A DNA stretch of 64,000 nucleotides, from contig VZSF01011128.1 in assembly GCA_013398295.1 (NCBI GenBank), forward strand, positions 1 through 64,000, written 5' to 3'. This DNA is from Chionis minor. Its lineage: Eukaryota; Chordata; Aves; Charadriiformes; Chionididae. The translations under genes and the position numbers were made by a program. Positions 13,188 through 26,455 of the stretch are shown here, one piece after another (position 1 is the stretch's first letter; each line of letters begins with the position of its first letter). Under the pieces are notes generated by a model. It saw only the letters and a program-made list of their open reading frames with translations. It was not told where the DNA came from and ran no database searches.

Positions 13188-14740
13188 ACTGCTTTCTGCA
13201 CTTTCAAGTAACCAAAGAGCTGATGAACTTCAGAAACCTGTAGTATCACAAGCAGTATTAATCCTTTCTTTGGGCCATGTATAAAATGATGGATCAGTTA
13301 TGCTGCTTGAGGGGCATAAATATCATTTATTAAGACAATCATGGTTAGTTCTTTGCAATTATTTTTTAATAGAAACATGAATCTCAGTTAAAGCCAGATT
13401 TATGCTCGCCCTCGCCTAACTCAGTGCCAGGACCTTTGATCCCAAATTATTTAGGAAGTGGAGAACTCTCTCTTGCATGGGGCATTTCTGCTTGAAACGT
13501 GCAATATGCAGCAAAAAGAGTAAGATCTCTGGGGGTTAAATCTTTCAGCATCCTTAGTGCACATCATGGGCTTAGCTGAGCCATGTAGTTAAACTTTATA
13601 GTTGGCAAGCTCTGGAGGGATGTTTTACACCCAAAACAAACCAGTTGTTTGTTTACAAGGGGAAAAGAATTTTTCTAACTCAAGGAAATTAAAATGGCGT
13701 CAAGAGAGAAAACAATTCTTTAGCTTTATAATGTTGATTGATACTAATCTAAGTAATTTTTATTATGAGCTGATCTGTGGCATTTCTGCCCTTCCTCCAA
13801 TCTGTCACAAAAGCACGACACTCAGCATTACTTATTCAACCCCCAAAAAATAACTAGTGGAACCCAGAGGAGGATTTTGTTTCTGCCAAGTGCTCCTCTG
13901 CTGCTGCTTAAGGAAAGCAGCAATGCAAACTGAATTATATTGAACTCCTATGATACATACAGTAAAGAAATAAATGCAAATTACTTACACAGATTCTTTC
14001 CAAAGGCCTTTGTAGGTTTTTCTGCATAAAATAATCCATTACTGAAATGCATTTGTAGGTGCCCTCAGCAGAATGACTTAAAAGTTTAGTGCAGAAGCTG
14101 AATAAAAATCTCATTTCCAGTTTCAATGGTGAGCAAAACTGAGACAGCGATAAAGTCACATTGGGATTTCAACAGGAGGACTCGGGCATATTTGCTTCTG
14201 ATGGGGAAACACCCACTAACACTTTCGGTTACGAGTAGCAATGAGAACCCTGGTGGTCTCCCAGAGCCAGAAACAGATCACTGGGAAAAGTTCCCACAAA
14301 CAGATTGCTGTAGCAGGTAGCGATCCCCCTCACCTCCATCCCGCTGCCCGCCAGTCCTCTCCCTGCTCTGACATCCCCCTTTCCCCATGGATGGCCAGGC
14401 TTCCCAGGCTCACAACCCTCCATGTGTGGCAGACTCCAGGGGTTTTGCAAGAACCTGAGGGAGTTATTTTGGTTTCAGGGTTTGGGGTTTTTTTTCCTTT
14501 TTTTTAATTTTTGCAGTAATTTCTATTCCTCCACCTCACTCTGTCTTGGAGCATCACAAGAGATCCCACTTGGTTCTCTTTAAATTAGAAACAGTTTCTA
14601 AATTAAGCTTGTCAAAAGGCACACCAGCCACACGGATGCGGGATGTGGGAAAGGCTTTGCTCAGCCAGCCTGCAGCCCGGCCGGGGGGAGCAAGGACCCC
14701 CCTCCCCAGCCTCTTCTGCATTCAAACAGCTCAGGGGTTT

Positions 14741-14900
14741 CATACAATGGTTTAGGTTGGAAGGGACCTTAAAGATCACCCAGTTCCACCCCCTGTCATT
14801 GACAGGGACACCTCCCACTAGACCAGGTTGCTCAAGCCCCGTCCAACCTGGCCGTGAATCCCTGCAGGGATGGGGCATCCACAGCTTCCCCAGGCAGCCA
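14741..14900 (-). mobile_element. CR1 LINE 3' end (truncated)
   Basis: Read on the minus strand, this is the last 160 bp or so of a CR1 element: AAGCTGTGGATGCCCCATCC, CCAGGTTGGACGGGGCTTGA, then TGGGAGGTGTCCCTGTCA and GGTCCCTTCCAACCTAAACC. It ends near the 3' terminal motif (CATACAATGG on the plus strand). It is 5'-truncated, like most CR1 copies, and has no coding capacity. Confidence 0.93.
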
Positions 14901-17900
14901 AAAAAATTTTTTAACAAAAATCTGATTAACTTTATAAATGAGACTATTTTGAAGCATCAAAAGGGAAATGAATATTAAAATTAAAGTTCATAGGAAAAGC
15001 TTTAATTTGGACAGGAAAGACAGGGATAACAGACTATTCAGGATACAGCTTCCCTCCCAATGGACGAATCTGCCGGTCCACACTGGATGAGCTTCAACCA
15101 CCAGAAATCAGTTTGCACATTAAAAGCAGCTGCAATCCTTTGAAATTTATGGGAGACCGAGAGAAAATATTTCTGAATAATACAGGTCCTTTGACATGAA
15201 CTTAAAATCATTTTTTAAAATAAATTGATTGTGGTTTTATTTATAAGCCCAAGCCTTCTGCAGCTCACAGCGCTGCTCAAGGGGGAGGAAAGACAACCGT
15301 CAGCTGGTGTAAACTGTCAGAGCTGGAATTTAAAGGAATTGGGACCATTTATGCTTAGTAAAGGTCTGCTGCAGAACGCTGCTCACGATCGTTATGAATC
15401 CCTTCTCTTTCAGGAGAAGGGCTGTCTGAATGTCACTCACATTGCCCTTTATTTTTATCCATTAGACAAACAAAATGAATGATCACATTTATGCCGCGGA
15501 CAGAAAGCAGACCCCACAGGCTATATGTTGTGAAAAGAACTCTTTCTACCGAGCAAGATAATGCTTGAAAAGGTGAATGAAAAGATTTCAGTAAAGAGGA
15601 AAATGTCCCTGTAGGACCCTTCCTAATTCTGAGCTCTTCAGTAACGTCAGCCTTGCTAATCCATACCTAGCTGTGAGTTCAAATGAAAAATTCATTAACT
15701 TTGTGTCCTTTAATTTATTAGGTGTAGCAACACTCCTCATCAGGGGAAGGGCTGAAAGGAGGGGACAATCGGGGCTTTTTTATTCTTTTTGCAAATCTAT
15801 AGGCTCACAAAGGGAGAGGACCAGTTTGTGAGAAATTATGCTGGCCTAATTAGAAGAGCCGCTGTTTGCTCTCGCAGGCACACCGAAGCCAACCAAAGGA
15901 AAAATGTAAAATCTACCATCAAAGACCCAAAATGGCCATGGCTAAAACCACACCAGGACCGGACAACAGCAGAGGCACCTCGGTGACCATTTCATCCCAT
16001 GGTGGTACATAAAAAGGGAACACACTAGGAACAAGACTAACAGTCTTTTATATAGTGAATTAGAACTGAAATCTGGACTGCCCACATCGCAGCAGCACTA
16101 GATGCTGCTTTATATCCATGACACCAACTGCTAGATACCTCTTATACCTGTGTTATGGCACGTTGTAGAGTTTTTCCCCAGCAAGCTGCCTGAGAAATCT
16201 GCGTTCATGTGCGAGAAGCAGGAGCAGGAATTTTCCTCTGGAAGCTGCCTCGGGCCAGGGACTCAGGGATCCCATCACAAGCCCTCTCTGCTCAGCTTCC
16301 ACAGCTGAACCTGGGGATAACAAACCACTCCTGTCTTTTTCATCAGGCTGATAGAAGGATTCAGTTTTATTCAGGGTAACACAATATTTTGTCCTTACAT
16401 GACCCTCCCCAGTGTCCCTTCCCTCTCTTTCTGGAAAGGAGTAATTATCCTTATTTTCTGCCAGGAAACACAGATAGCGAGCGGGGTGAAATGGACTGCA
16501 GCCAGGGCACAGCCAGCAGCAGAGCTGTGCCTCCAGCCTGCCAGTCCCAGGACTTATTAACATTAATGCTTAATTAGTGTTTACATTTTCCAAGCAAAAT
16601 GTAAACATGTATCTGCACCAGCCAATACCAGCTGTGACGGGAGAGTGATGCTATCCAAAAGCAATTTCCTCCCCTTTCAAAGGGGCATCTCCAGTAGGTA
16701 GGACCACAAAACAGCACCTGAATCACGACACCTTGTATTGTGCACTTACAAAGCACAGCAGTGGCGTTGTATCACCAGTTACGAGGTAAGACCAGCGACT
16801 ATTTAGACTGAGAAGAAAGGCTGAGTAAAGTAGGAGAAAAACAAAATTCAAAAAAACCCGTCAGCTCACAAAAAAGCCCAAGCCCTTCGAGGATCCGGCA
16901 GCAGTCATATATGATTTCAATTACAGAAATACAAACTGTCTTGATAGCCATATGGATATACTCTTTGAAGAAGCAAATTATTGATACCAAAATTAATTGT
17001 TCTTTGGAACAGCAGAAAACTCTGAACAGCTGTAAAAAATGTTCACAATGAAATCTGAGCCTAGTGGAGGTTAATCTGGATTTAAGTTTCTTTACAGATA
17101 TTAAAATGAGGTCCAGCTGAGACAGAAGTGTATAAAATCAGCTTGTTTCTCATGGCCGTATCTTGTTTGCAAAAACGATACAGATGCTCTGGCTGTTGTG
17201 CCTCCACCCCCCAAACCTGATGCCTTATTTACCCAAACACGTGGCATGTCCCTCTGTCCCTCCTGAGGCTGGCTGACCAAACGTCTCCTTCCTTGTTGTC
17301 CAAGTTCTCTCACTCCAGGGATCAGGTAGACAAACAGCTGGAGGAGAAAGTCACACATGTGAGGATTTTCTGCTGCAATTACCGAAAAAATAAATCCGCA
17401 AATATTCTCTGTCACTGATATTTCTAAAACCTCTGTCACATGGGTGGTAGGATAGCAATTGGTCGCAGTTTCATGGGGTATGGATATGATGGGGAAAGAA
17501 TAGCTTATGTCATCATTATCATCAAGTGTCTTTTTCAAATATTGGAAATTAGGAAAGTGCTACATCACCTCCTGTATGCCCTAAAAGTCAAAGAAAAGCC
17601 AGTTGGTCTCCCTTCTCCGTAGGACACTCCTGGAAGGAAGCCTTAGGGTTAGAAGATGAGCAAGTTTCTTGAGCAGCAGAGCTGAAGCAAGACAGTTTTT
17701 CTGGAAAGGAGGGCGCAGAGTCACTATTTCTCACTGACCATGTGCCATGCTGAAAATCAAATGTGAATGTTGATTTTGCAGCGATAAACTGAGTCCTTCT
17801 GGTGTAGTGGAAAACTAACCGAGAACAACTAGAGCTAATGCAAAAAACCCCAAAAAACCCACTTAACTCTACATAAATGGCCACTGGTACTTATATACAT

Positions 17901-20900
17901 CTATATAAGGATAGGTAAGATATGTAAGGTGCTAATGGAGTTACTTAAAGGAGGGACACTTGAAAAAAGTGTATGACATGGAATCATCTCCAAGGCGGAA
18001 GACAACTATCCCATAGCATTACCTAAATGATGCACAACCTAAAACTATAAGAACTCACCTGGTTACCTGGCAAGAACAAAAGGTCATTCAGGCTCAGGTG
18101 AACAGCATGGGAAAAGAGCTAGCAAAACACTATAAGTTATACTAAGTAAGAATAGTAAATAACACAGTAATATCTTTATTCCTTCTTATTTTAAGGTGGA
18201 ATTTGAGTTTTGGTACTGTGACAAGGAAACATCTGAAAGCAAAGGGCACCAGGGAATATGGCTATTACCACCACGGATTAGATAATCACGTCAGGAGGCT
18301 TTTCTTCAAATACAGTCATATATATTTACTGTAGAGGAATTCCTCACACGATTCCTCATGAACCCATGGGTTCAAGACTCCAGGGTCCCCAAACCAGCCT
18401 TCGATCCCTGAAAGCAGGACATGTGAGAGAGTGAAGGTGCAGGACTGGCCCCGCAGCAGCGAGGTCAACGTTATCACATAAGCAGGTACGTGTCACGGTT
18501 CTTGGTAAAGCATAAATTACAGAAATTACTGTGCAAATATATGACACATGATTTTTTAAGCTGCACTTATATTCTTCTTTAAAAGCTTAAATTGGAATTA
18601 AGTTTCATGATTGCCCTCCATGCAAGGAGTACTTTAGCACAGAGTGGGGTGTAATCTGTCCCTGAGGCACTAGAATAACCAGATTAACAAAAATTCACAG
18701 AAAGAAAAATTGCAAAGTCTGCCTTGGTGAAACACAAAAAAGGTAACTTAACCCAGGAGAACAGAACAACGTGCAGAGGCCAGCATCGTATACCTGCTGA
18801 AAACATACATAACCGTAGCAATGCTTTTTGGAAGTTTATTGCTGTTGCAGATCTCACCAGTCTTGCCTGCCTAGAGAATTTTCATCTCCTGCCTGACTTT
18901 CTCAAATATAATTTATTTTGCAGTGTCCCACAGCCCTGAAGTCAGGTGATAAGGGCATTTCACAAGGTAGGTGTCACCTGGAGAAGTTGTACACCATGCT
19001 GTTTGGAGACAACACCCACAGAAGCAGCTCAGTAACCTGGATATTGTCACTCCCGTTAACTCTTAACACTTTGGAAATAACAGCTTCGAGCCGCAGTAGG
19101 GTGGGGTACAACGTGAAGCATTTATTTGCGTGCCCCATTGAGCTAGAAAGGTAGATTGTGTGTATGTGAGGGCACTAAGGTTGAAAATTATTTATTATGA
19201 AATATAACTTCGCAAAGGCTTAGCTAGACACCTTTGATGTTTCTGAAGAGCACCGTCTGAGCTCATTTTTGGAATAAAGTAGCTAGCTCAATGATATCTT
19301 AATTTCTTGAAGACAGTTGTTTTGTCTCTTTTCTATACTGTATGTTCCACATTAAGTCATTATCTATGCTGTTCACTCCATTAATTCTGCTAGTTTTATT
19401 AGCAAAGTTCTGCTGCCTGGTCCTGTAGCAGTGACAAGCATTTCTAAAAGCTAATCTGACAGATAATGACTCCATTAAGTGTTGAATACTAATTGGTTTA
19501 CATCAGGGGCCTGAAATTAATTGATGTAAATAAATTAGCACCTGAGCATGCATCACCCCAGCTTTGGATTTTCCTAAATACCAATGATTTTTAAAGCTTG
19601 TATCTTCAGTAAAACACAACGGAATATAAACAGACAGGATGAGTAATTAAAATGTGGCAACAAAATAAGACTATCAAGATAAGCTTAACAAAGATTGTTT
19701 ACCTATTGATGGAAAGGGTAGTGCCTGCCTGTACAGTCTGTTTACACTGCTCTGACTCGTACAAAAGATACTTTTCTGACAGCTTCCCAAAGATATAATT
19801 ATCATTACTACTAATAACAGTGACACTGACCCCCACACCATTACTAAGATTTAGTAAAGTTATGTGATACGCAGGGAACGTGTGCTATTAATCACAACAA
19901 ACACCTGCCCCCCCCCTTAAAAGTCAAGCCTTCAATTATTAATTCAAGGAATTAATAAAAGTTATTTTGTTTTAAAGGATAAAACCCCATTATAGTGGAG
20001 GTTTGTCATTGGAATGACACAAATAATGACTAATTTCTAAAGCTTGGGAGAGCAAGACTGTGCCTGCGTAGTTTGGGCATGTCAATAACAGTCTTAAGTT
20101 TAGAAGACACCAACAAATACAGGGTATTTTTATACACAGATTTACTACATTCACTTTTACCTTTATAAGGAGAATAAAATCTAACATAAAGCAATAAAAA
20201 CCTGAGACGAATCCACACATCTCGGGAAAGCAGATATCATTTTGAGCAGTAAAGCAAATTCAGCCTAGGACAACAAATGGACAGTATGAGGCAACGTATG
20301 GCCACAGCTCCATCACCACCTGAGAGCTCACCTGTACTTGCTACAGGGGTGGAGGGAAGCTTTGGGAAAGCCACTCAGGTTAATCGAAAGACACCCATTA
20401 ACTTCAGTCTGCTTTGGATCAGCTTTCTAATTACGCTCATCGATTTCAGATCGGATACAGAGATTATTTTTACATGCACTGAACAACACTTTGTTTTGAA
20501 AGAGTTATCACCACTGTAAAAACATTAAATGACCAAAGGTTATCTGGCAAAGGACACAAAACAAAATTTCTGGAGGAAACAATATTATCAGGAAGAAATT
20601 TGTTAAGAAAAAGTGTAAGGAACCTACTGCAAGATCTCTTGAGATATACAAAAGCATCTTTAATAAAGAATTATTCTGAGCATGGGTTTCATTTTAGTGA
20701 ACTTTCTACAAATTTCTGTGAGCCCCCAATGAGGGTAATTTCAATGACATGCTATCATTTTCCAGTATTAGACTAACAATGTTACTGTATATATACAGAT
20801 GACGTTTGCAAAGCTGATGGGGGATGGAAGAATGTTAGGGGCTGTTATAGTCACAGGGAGAGCCGGGGTCCTCCTCCCTTCTCCCACCCAGACACCTGTA

Positions 20901-20952
20901 CCTCGCAAGGGCCCCAGCCTCCAGCCCCGGTGTCGAAGCAGGAACCCACAGG
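14901..20952. other. Intergenic region, no gene recognised
   Basis: Mostly AT-rich single-copy-looking DNA. Minus-strand frames of 136 and 145 codons (16153-16563 and 17101-17538) have no recognisable domain and no splice context. The stretch at about 19180-19700 is a candidate conserved non-coding element. Confidence 0.6.
19180..19700. promoter_or_regulatory. Candidate conserved non-coding element
   Basis: AT-rich, repeat-free sequence dense in homeodomain-type TAAT cores. It includes TACTAATTGGTTTACATCAG and GAAATTAATTGATGTAAATA, and has few CpGs. This resembles developmental enhancers near transcription factor genes. The call is by appearance only. Confidence 0.2.
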
Positions 20953-21360
20953 ATCATAGAATGCTTTGGGTTGGAAAGGACTCTAAAGATAATCTCATTC
21001 CAACCCCCCTGCCCTGGGCAGGGACACCTCCCACTAGACCAGGTTGCTCCAAGCCCCGTCCAACCTGGCCTTGAACACCTCCAGGGATGGGGCAGCCACA
21101 GCTTCTCTGGGCAACCCGTTCCCATGCCTCACCACCCTCAGAGTGAAAAATTTCTTCCTGAGATCTAATCTAAATCTCCCCTCTTTCAGTTTTAAGCCAT
21201 TATCCCTTGTCCTATTGCTACATGACCTTGTAAAAAGTCCCTCTCCAGCTTTCTTGTAGCCCCCTTCAGACATTTGAAAGCCGCTATAAGGTCTCCCCAG
21301 AGCCTCCTCTTCTCCAGGCTGAACAACCCCAACTCCCTCAGCCTGTCCTCCAAGCGCCAG
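20953..21360 (-). mobile_element. CR1 LINE 3' fragment with the end of ORF2
   Basis: About 400 bp of CR1 in minus orientation. It starts at the terminal motif ATCATAGAAT on the plus strand and extends into the conserved C-terminal coding part. The minus strand still reads [20 protein letters not shown], the typical end of CR1 ORF2 (reverse transcriptase protein), before decaying. The upstream 5' part is missing. It is more complete and less diverged than the 14.7-kb copy. Confidence 0.95.
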
Positions 21361-24300
21361 TGCCTGTGTTCTTGAAATGCTCCTCTGCGACGACGGCCGT
21401 TTTCGTCTTTCCTGCTGTGCTCCTTTAATAATCCTCTTTGATCTAACGCCAAAGTGGCAAGTCATCACAAACAAGCGGCCGGAGCTCCACGCTGCGGTCG
21501 TAAATAACAACACAAGCGTTCCTCCTCTCACCCCTCGCTCCTTCTAGGGCCAGGATTGCAAGGGATGGTTCATCCCACATTTCAGAGAAGTTGTAGCTGC
21601 TGGACAATGCATTTATCACCACCCTGATTTCGAGTTTATCAGCTGCCTTTTTTTTTTTCCCTGAACCACCAGTCATTTACCTCAATCAATCAGCACTGAT
21701 GATCCTGACTCCTGCCCAGAGGAACCTCTGCCCATTCTCCCAGCCCAGGTCCTCTCCTACACCAGCGAACCGTTTCTGGCAGTTTCATCATCAAGACATC
21801 ATGAGCTGGGGATTTCACTGGGGCTGGCATCCCCCACAGAGCAGCTGACAGACAAAAGCCTCCTATACATTCCTCACGCACTACCGAAGCCGGACTGCAA
21901 GGAACAGCAGAAAAAACTCCTCTGGAAAGCAGCTCTAATAGAACCAGGCATGTCTTGACTCTAACGCCCTAAGAGATGCCTTATTTCAGAGCTATTAGCC
22001 ATTTTTAGTAATAAAGGTAAAAGATTAAAGTAATAATAACTGCAAAGAGAAATAGGAATGAATAACCCCTTTGCCACTTACAATAATGCAACTAAAATAC
22101 AGCTCCAAGTGATTAAGCAGCTTTTAAACATTGCCTTAAGCTAAATAATAAGTTGGAAGCATTTAGTAATACCACATTTTCTGACACAAGCATTCACCCA
22201 AGAGTGACAAAAAGATGTGCAAAATATTACCTCTTGGATAACGGTAGACTACGTCCATCATCATTCAGATACTGGGCTAAAACCAGTTGGCACCATTTAA
22301 ATGAATAACACACTTTTCCTGGTATAACAGAGCAGCAGAGCCCCTCGACTCGAAGGCAGTATCCTCGAGGCAGGGAGGTTTAGTTGTGGTCCATCCCCTT
22401 CATCTTAAAAACATTTTTAGAGCAGCTTCAATCTAACCTCACCAGTACAAAGATTTTGATTCAGCTACCACCAGTACAACTCTGGAAAGTCATCAGGAGT
22501 TAACCGGTGAAAATTAATTACAGGAATAAAACTTCCATGAGTTTCTCTTATCATCAGTATTTAAGTATAATGAATATTTATTAATCAGTGTAATGGACAA
22601 CAGAGCTTAAAGGGTGCCGTTTTCTAGTAGTCACCATACATATGCTTAATGAGAATTCAAAAGACATAATGAATTAGGATTCCCCTGTTGGGCACTGAGT
22701 ATTTCTTCATTAAATTCTAATGAACTGGGAAGAGTATCAGGTTTGCTCATGCAGTGCATTTTTCTCTTTTTTTATGGTTATGTTTAGATGCATTTAGTTA
22801 ATCCTCATCATCCTTATGACAAAGAAGTGCTGAAAAAATAGGTTTGTTAAGAATGGAAGGAATATAAATACGTAAAGGCAGAAAAGTCAGCAGCACAAAT
22901 TATGTGAAATAAAAGCTGAAGAATTTTTGCTGTGAAAGAACCCATATCACCAGAAACAGCTATTTGCTTTTCTCTTCAGAAATCATAGCTATAAGGTTAT
23001 GGCAAACAATGACGTGATCTCACTTGATCATCACCTTTAGAAAAGAAAGAACTAATTCCTGAAAACCGAGCCAGCACGTAACAGTGGCTTCTCCCCATCC
23101 CTAAATGAGAGGTGTCGATGCAGATAAATCCAAATTGTTCATCACAGAACCGATGGCAAGTGTGCAACACAACCAAAAACAGCACAGGAAAAACGCCTGT
23201 CTCACTGAATAACTATTTCAAACGTGACCATGATGCCACCTGAAGAGTGTCCCAGGACAGGAGAGGTGGCTGGGCCGTGCACACCAGGCAACCCCAGCTC
23301 AATAAACCCCAGGAGTTACTGGCTATCTCTGGTTTTGGGGGCTGTTCTAAAAGGCATCAAGCAGTTGAGAGGAACAGGAGCTCCTGTGGCTTTGGGAACT
23401 TGTATCTCCACAGCCTGAGTTACTATAAGTAATTTCCTATAAGCACGTGGTTATTACAAAGAGTAAGCAAGCATAAAAAAAGAAAAAAATAAAACATCTG
23501 TGCTGTCATTAAGTCAAAAAATACTTTCTAAAGGGCAGTAAGAAGGTGAGCAGGTTTGAAGGAGAGCATGAAAACAGCTGCAATGAAACCATGACTTCTC
23601 CCTACTTTTTGCAGAGTTATGGCAAAAGGGAAATTAATTTACAAACCATTTGTTGTCACTGTATCCACACTTTGGGCAAACCCGCTGCACCACTGGTTTC
23701 CCCGTGCAAATACTGTGAAGCTGCCCCCAGCCACGCTCCTCTGCGGTGGCAGGCGTTCAAATGACAGCAGGTCACCTGGCTGCTGAACGGGCCAGTTCCT
23801 GGCACGGCGACACTGCCCGTGCAGACCCCGGCACCCCAGCATGTCCCCTTAATCGCTGCCTCCCACGTCGAAATCCAGGGGATTATAACACTTCAGCTTC
23901 TCACTGGCTGTTGGCAAGACAAGCAAAGCAATTAAACTGTTATGGCAATTTTATGGTGCTTATAAAATTCATTAGCGACCTATTAATTAAATTTTGTCAT
24001 TAATAATATTATTATTATCTTTTCTTCTAACTCCTTCTCCGCTCATGCTCTATTTGCTGGTCTTCTTTTCCCGCCCCCCCCTCCTCTTGCTTTGCATTTC
24101 TTATTTGTTTCCTGAGGCAGACGCAGCCCAACTTTGCTTTCCAGCCATATGGAGGCCCCGGAGGGGGAGAGCCGGCTTTCCCAACTACGCTTGGCTCTTC
24201 AGAATGAGCCTGGAGCAGCAAAGCCATGCTCCGATGGAGCCCTGTGGCAGCCAAAAGAGCAGCGCTGGTCCGGAGAGCGGCCACGGCGCTGGCAGGGCAC

Positions 24301-25500
24301 GCGCAGGTTTTGCCGGGGGAAGCCTTCACAGAAGTTGGTATTTTAGATCAAGGGGCAAGTTCTCTTTTTTCAGACCTGGGATGCCTCTTTGCCCCCTTTT
24401 TTAAAAAAAAACAAAAAACAAAAAAACCCCCAAAACCCAAAAAGCAGAGGATGTAGATAAAACCTGGTGACGTGGAGCCTTCCCAAAGAGGTGATTTCTG
24501 AAGGATATCATTGTCCAGAGGTTAGAAACCAGAGCACTTGTTCTTCATGGAACCAGTCAGGGTGTTTTTTTTGTTGATTGCTTTTTTGTTTTTTGACTCC
24601 ACATTGGGAATAAGCTACAAGAGACAGTTTCATAATATTTTACATTAATTTAAGACCGAAGTATATTTTATTTGTACACTTGCCAAGATTTTGAAGTCTC
24701 CCTCCCAGGCTCCTGTCCCCTTTTAAAATGTCTCCGGAGACTCCTTTGATGCTCCTAGCATGAGAGATCCCACCACCCCACAATGCAAGAGATTGTCTGA
24801 GTTGGAAACTTTCCCAGAACAAGTTTGCTGGTTAAAGGGCTGTATTTGTGATGAAATATAGCTCAGTCCACAGGCTCTTACCTTCAGTACTCTCAAACTC
24901 TTGTCTCGGGCAATGTTAACCAGTACCGTGCTTGATGCGTTCCCCTCTCCTGTAAGAAACACCAAAAGACTTTGTTACTGTGAATAAAATTCCTGCTGGG
25001 ACTCAGTGTGGCTTTTCCTGGTGTGTCCTAGGTTTTCATTCAGTTTTCCAGCCCCATATTTAAGGCCAGACAGCGCCATGGATGATGCCACGGCCGTATC
25101 CTGTGTGAACAGGAACCGCACACCTGGTGATGCGCTGCGTGACTCTGGGGCACATCCTGCCCACTGGGCCCTGCCCTGCCCTGGACAGGAGAGGACACAA
25201 ACTGCAAGGTAAGGAGCAGCATCACAGTTACGCTGTCACTGAAAATAGGTGGGCAGGGAGTTACGCCAGCGCTTGTTCTCCTCTGGCGCGCTGTACCACC
25301 AATGGCAGCGATGTCCCCTCTCCCCGGAGCTCGGGGTCACAGCTGGGCCCAGACCAGGGCAAATGCCTGAACCCCTACGAGCCCCCAGTGCTCCCCACCC
25401 AGCAGCAGCGGTCACGCGCAGCTGGGGGGGCAGAGGCCACCTTCACCTCTCTACACAAGCCATGGGGAGCGGAGCCCGCTGTGAGCAAGGAGTGGGCAGC
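21361..25500. other. Intergenic region, no gene recognised
   Basis: AT-rich DNA with GC patches near 23220-23330, 23700-23870 and 24120-24320, A/C simple sequence at about 24401-24440, and CpG-containing sequence leading into the minisatellite from about 25040. Nothing recognised as coding. Confidence 0.6.
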
Positions 25501-26332
25501 AGGATGCACCAGCGGTGCTGGGATGCAGCAGTGGTGTGGGGTCAGCAATGCTGGGGTGCAGCAGTGGTGCCGGGGTGCGCGGTGTAGGACGTAGGGGTGC
25601 AGGGTGTAGCGGTGCAGCAGTGGTACTGAGGTGCAGCAGTGCAGAGTGTCGGGGTGCAGCAGTGGTGCCAGGTGCGGGGTGTAGGGTGCAGCAGTTGTGT
25701 TGGGTGCAGGGTGCCGGGGTGCAGCAGTGGTGCTGGGGCGCGGGGTGTAGGGTGTAGCAGTTGTGCTGGGGTGCAGGGTGTTGGGGTGCAGCAGTTGTGT
25801 CGGGTGCAGGGGTGCAGGGTCCTGGGGTGCAGCAGTGGTGCCGGGGTGTGGGGTTCAGCAGTGGTACTGGGTGTGGGGTGCAGCAGGGGTATTCGGGTGC
25901 AGGGTGCCGGGGTGCGGCAGTGGTACCTGGGTGCAAGTTGCAGGGGTTTAGCAGTGGTACCCGGGTGCAGCAGGGGTATCTGGGTGCGGGGTGCCAGGGT
26001 GCAGCAGTGGTACCGGGTGCTGGGTGCGGGGTTTAGCAGTGGTACCGGGTTTCGGGATGCAGTAGCGGTAGCGGGTGCCGGGACGCAGCAGTGGTACCGG
26101 GTGCCGGGATGCAGGGTGCCAGGGTGCAGCAGCGGTACCAAGTGCGGGGTTCAGCAGCGGTACCAGGTGTCAGGGCGCAACAGTGGTATCGGGTGCGGGG
26201 TTCAGCAGCGGTACCGGCTGTCGGGATGCAGCCGCAGTACTGGGTGCGGGGTTCAGCAGCGCTACGGGGTGCGGGGTGCAGCGGCGGTCGCGGTGCGGGC
26301 TCGGCGGCGGGGCGCAGCACCGGTGGAGCGTC
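25501..26332. repeat. Degenerate GC-rich minisatellite, core GGGTGCAGCAGTGGTACC
   Basis: About 0.8 kb built from variants of GGGTGCAGCAGTGGTACC with spacers of roughly 8-35 bp. The left part is dominated by CAGCAGTGGTGC and CAGCAGTTGTG types. The right part has CAGCAGCGGTACC types, with eight GGTACC sites starting at 25922, 25956, 26009, 26041, 26093, 26134, 26159 and 26210. Because the units rarely make stop codons, several frames on both strands are open for 100-290 codons. They overlap, encode Gly/Cys/Val/Gln or Pro/Thr/Cys repeats, and are artefacts of the repeat. G-runs may form quadruplexes. Confidence 0.92.
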
Positions 26333-26420
26333 GCCATCTACAGCCCGGCCGGCAGCACTGCAGGGCGGCGGCAGGACCCGCTCCCCCGGGCGGTGCCATT
26401 TACCCCGTTCTCGGCCACAG
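26250..26420. promoter_or_regulatory. Small CpG-rich block at the end of the minisatellite
   Basis: Dense CpG sequence (GCGGCGGTCGCGGTGCGGGC and onward) directly abuts the minisatellite and reaches about 26410. It could be a small CpG island or merely CpG-rich repeat decay. No TATA box or gene start is recognisable. Promoter function is unproven. Confidence 0.3.
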
Positions 26421-26427
26421 AGGAGGG

Positions 26428-26455
26428 AAAAAAACCCCAACCCCAAACCCTAACA
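26428..26455 (+). repeat. Telomere-like A/C tract
   Basis: A short run of AAACCCC, CAACCCC and AAACCCTAAC units. Only one CCCTAA hexamer is exact, so this is more likely A/C-rich simple sequence than a true interstitial telomere. Confidence 0.3.

Larger units (their letters stand above)
8930..14740. other. Intergenic region, no confident gene
   Basis: Mixed AT-rich DNA with GC patches at about 9880-10100 and 14310-14430. Apart from the weak exon candidate at 12979 and the inverted repeat at 9330, nothing was recognised. About 10730-11010 has the even composition typical of conserved non-coding elements. Confidence 0.6.

Noticed and set aside
17101..17538. 145-codon minus-strand frame
   Set aside because: No domain, no splice-site support, and composition changes midway. 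Treated as chance.
21034..21531. 165-codon minus-strand frame
   Set aside because: Most of it is the CR1 ORF2 end plus flanking sequence. Not a host gene.
25542..26141. 199-codon minus-strand Pro/Thr/His/Cys-rich open frame
   Set aside because: It lies wholly in the minisatellite and overlaps equally long plus-strand frames. Repeat artefact.
26428..26455. Interstitial telomere repeat
   Set aside because: Only one exact CCCTAA hexamer. The remainder is generic A/C-rich sequence that recurs elsewhere in the window.
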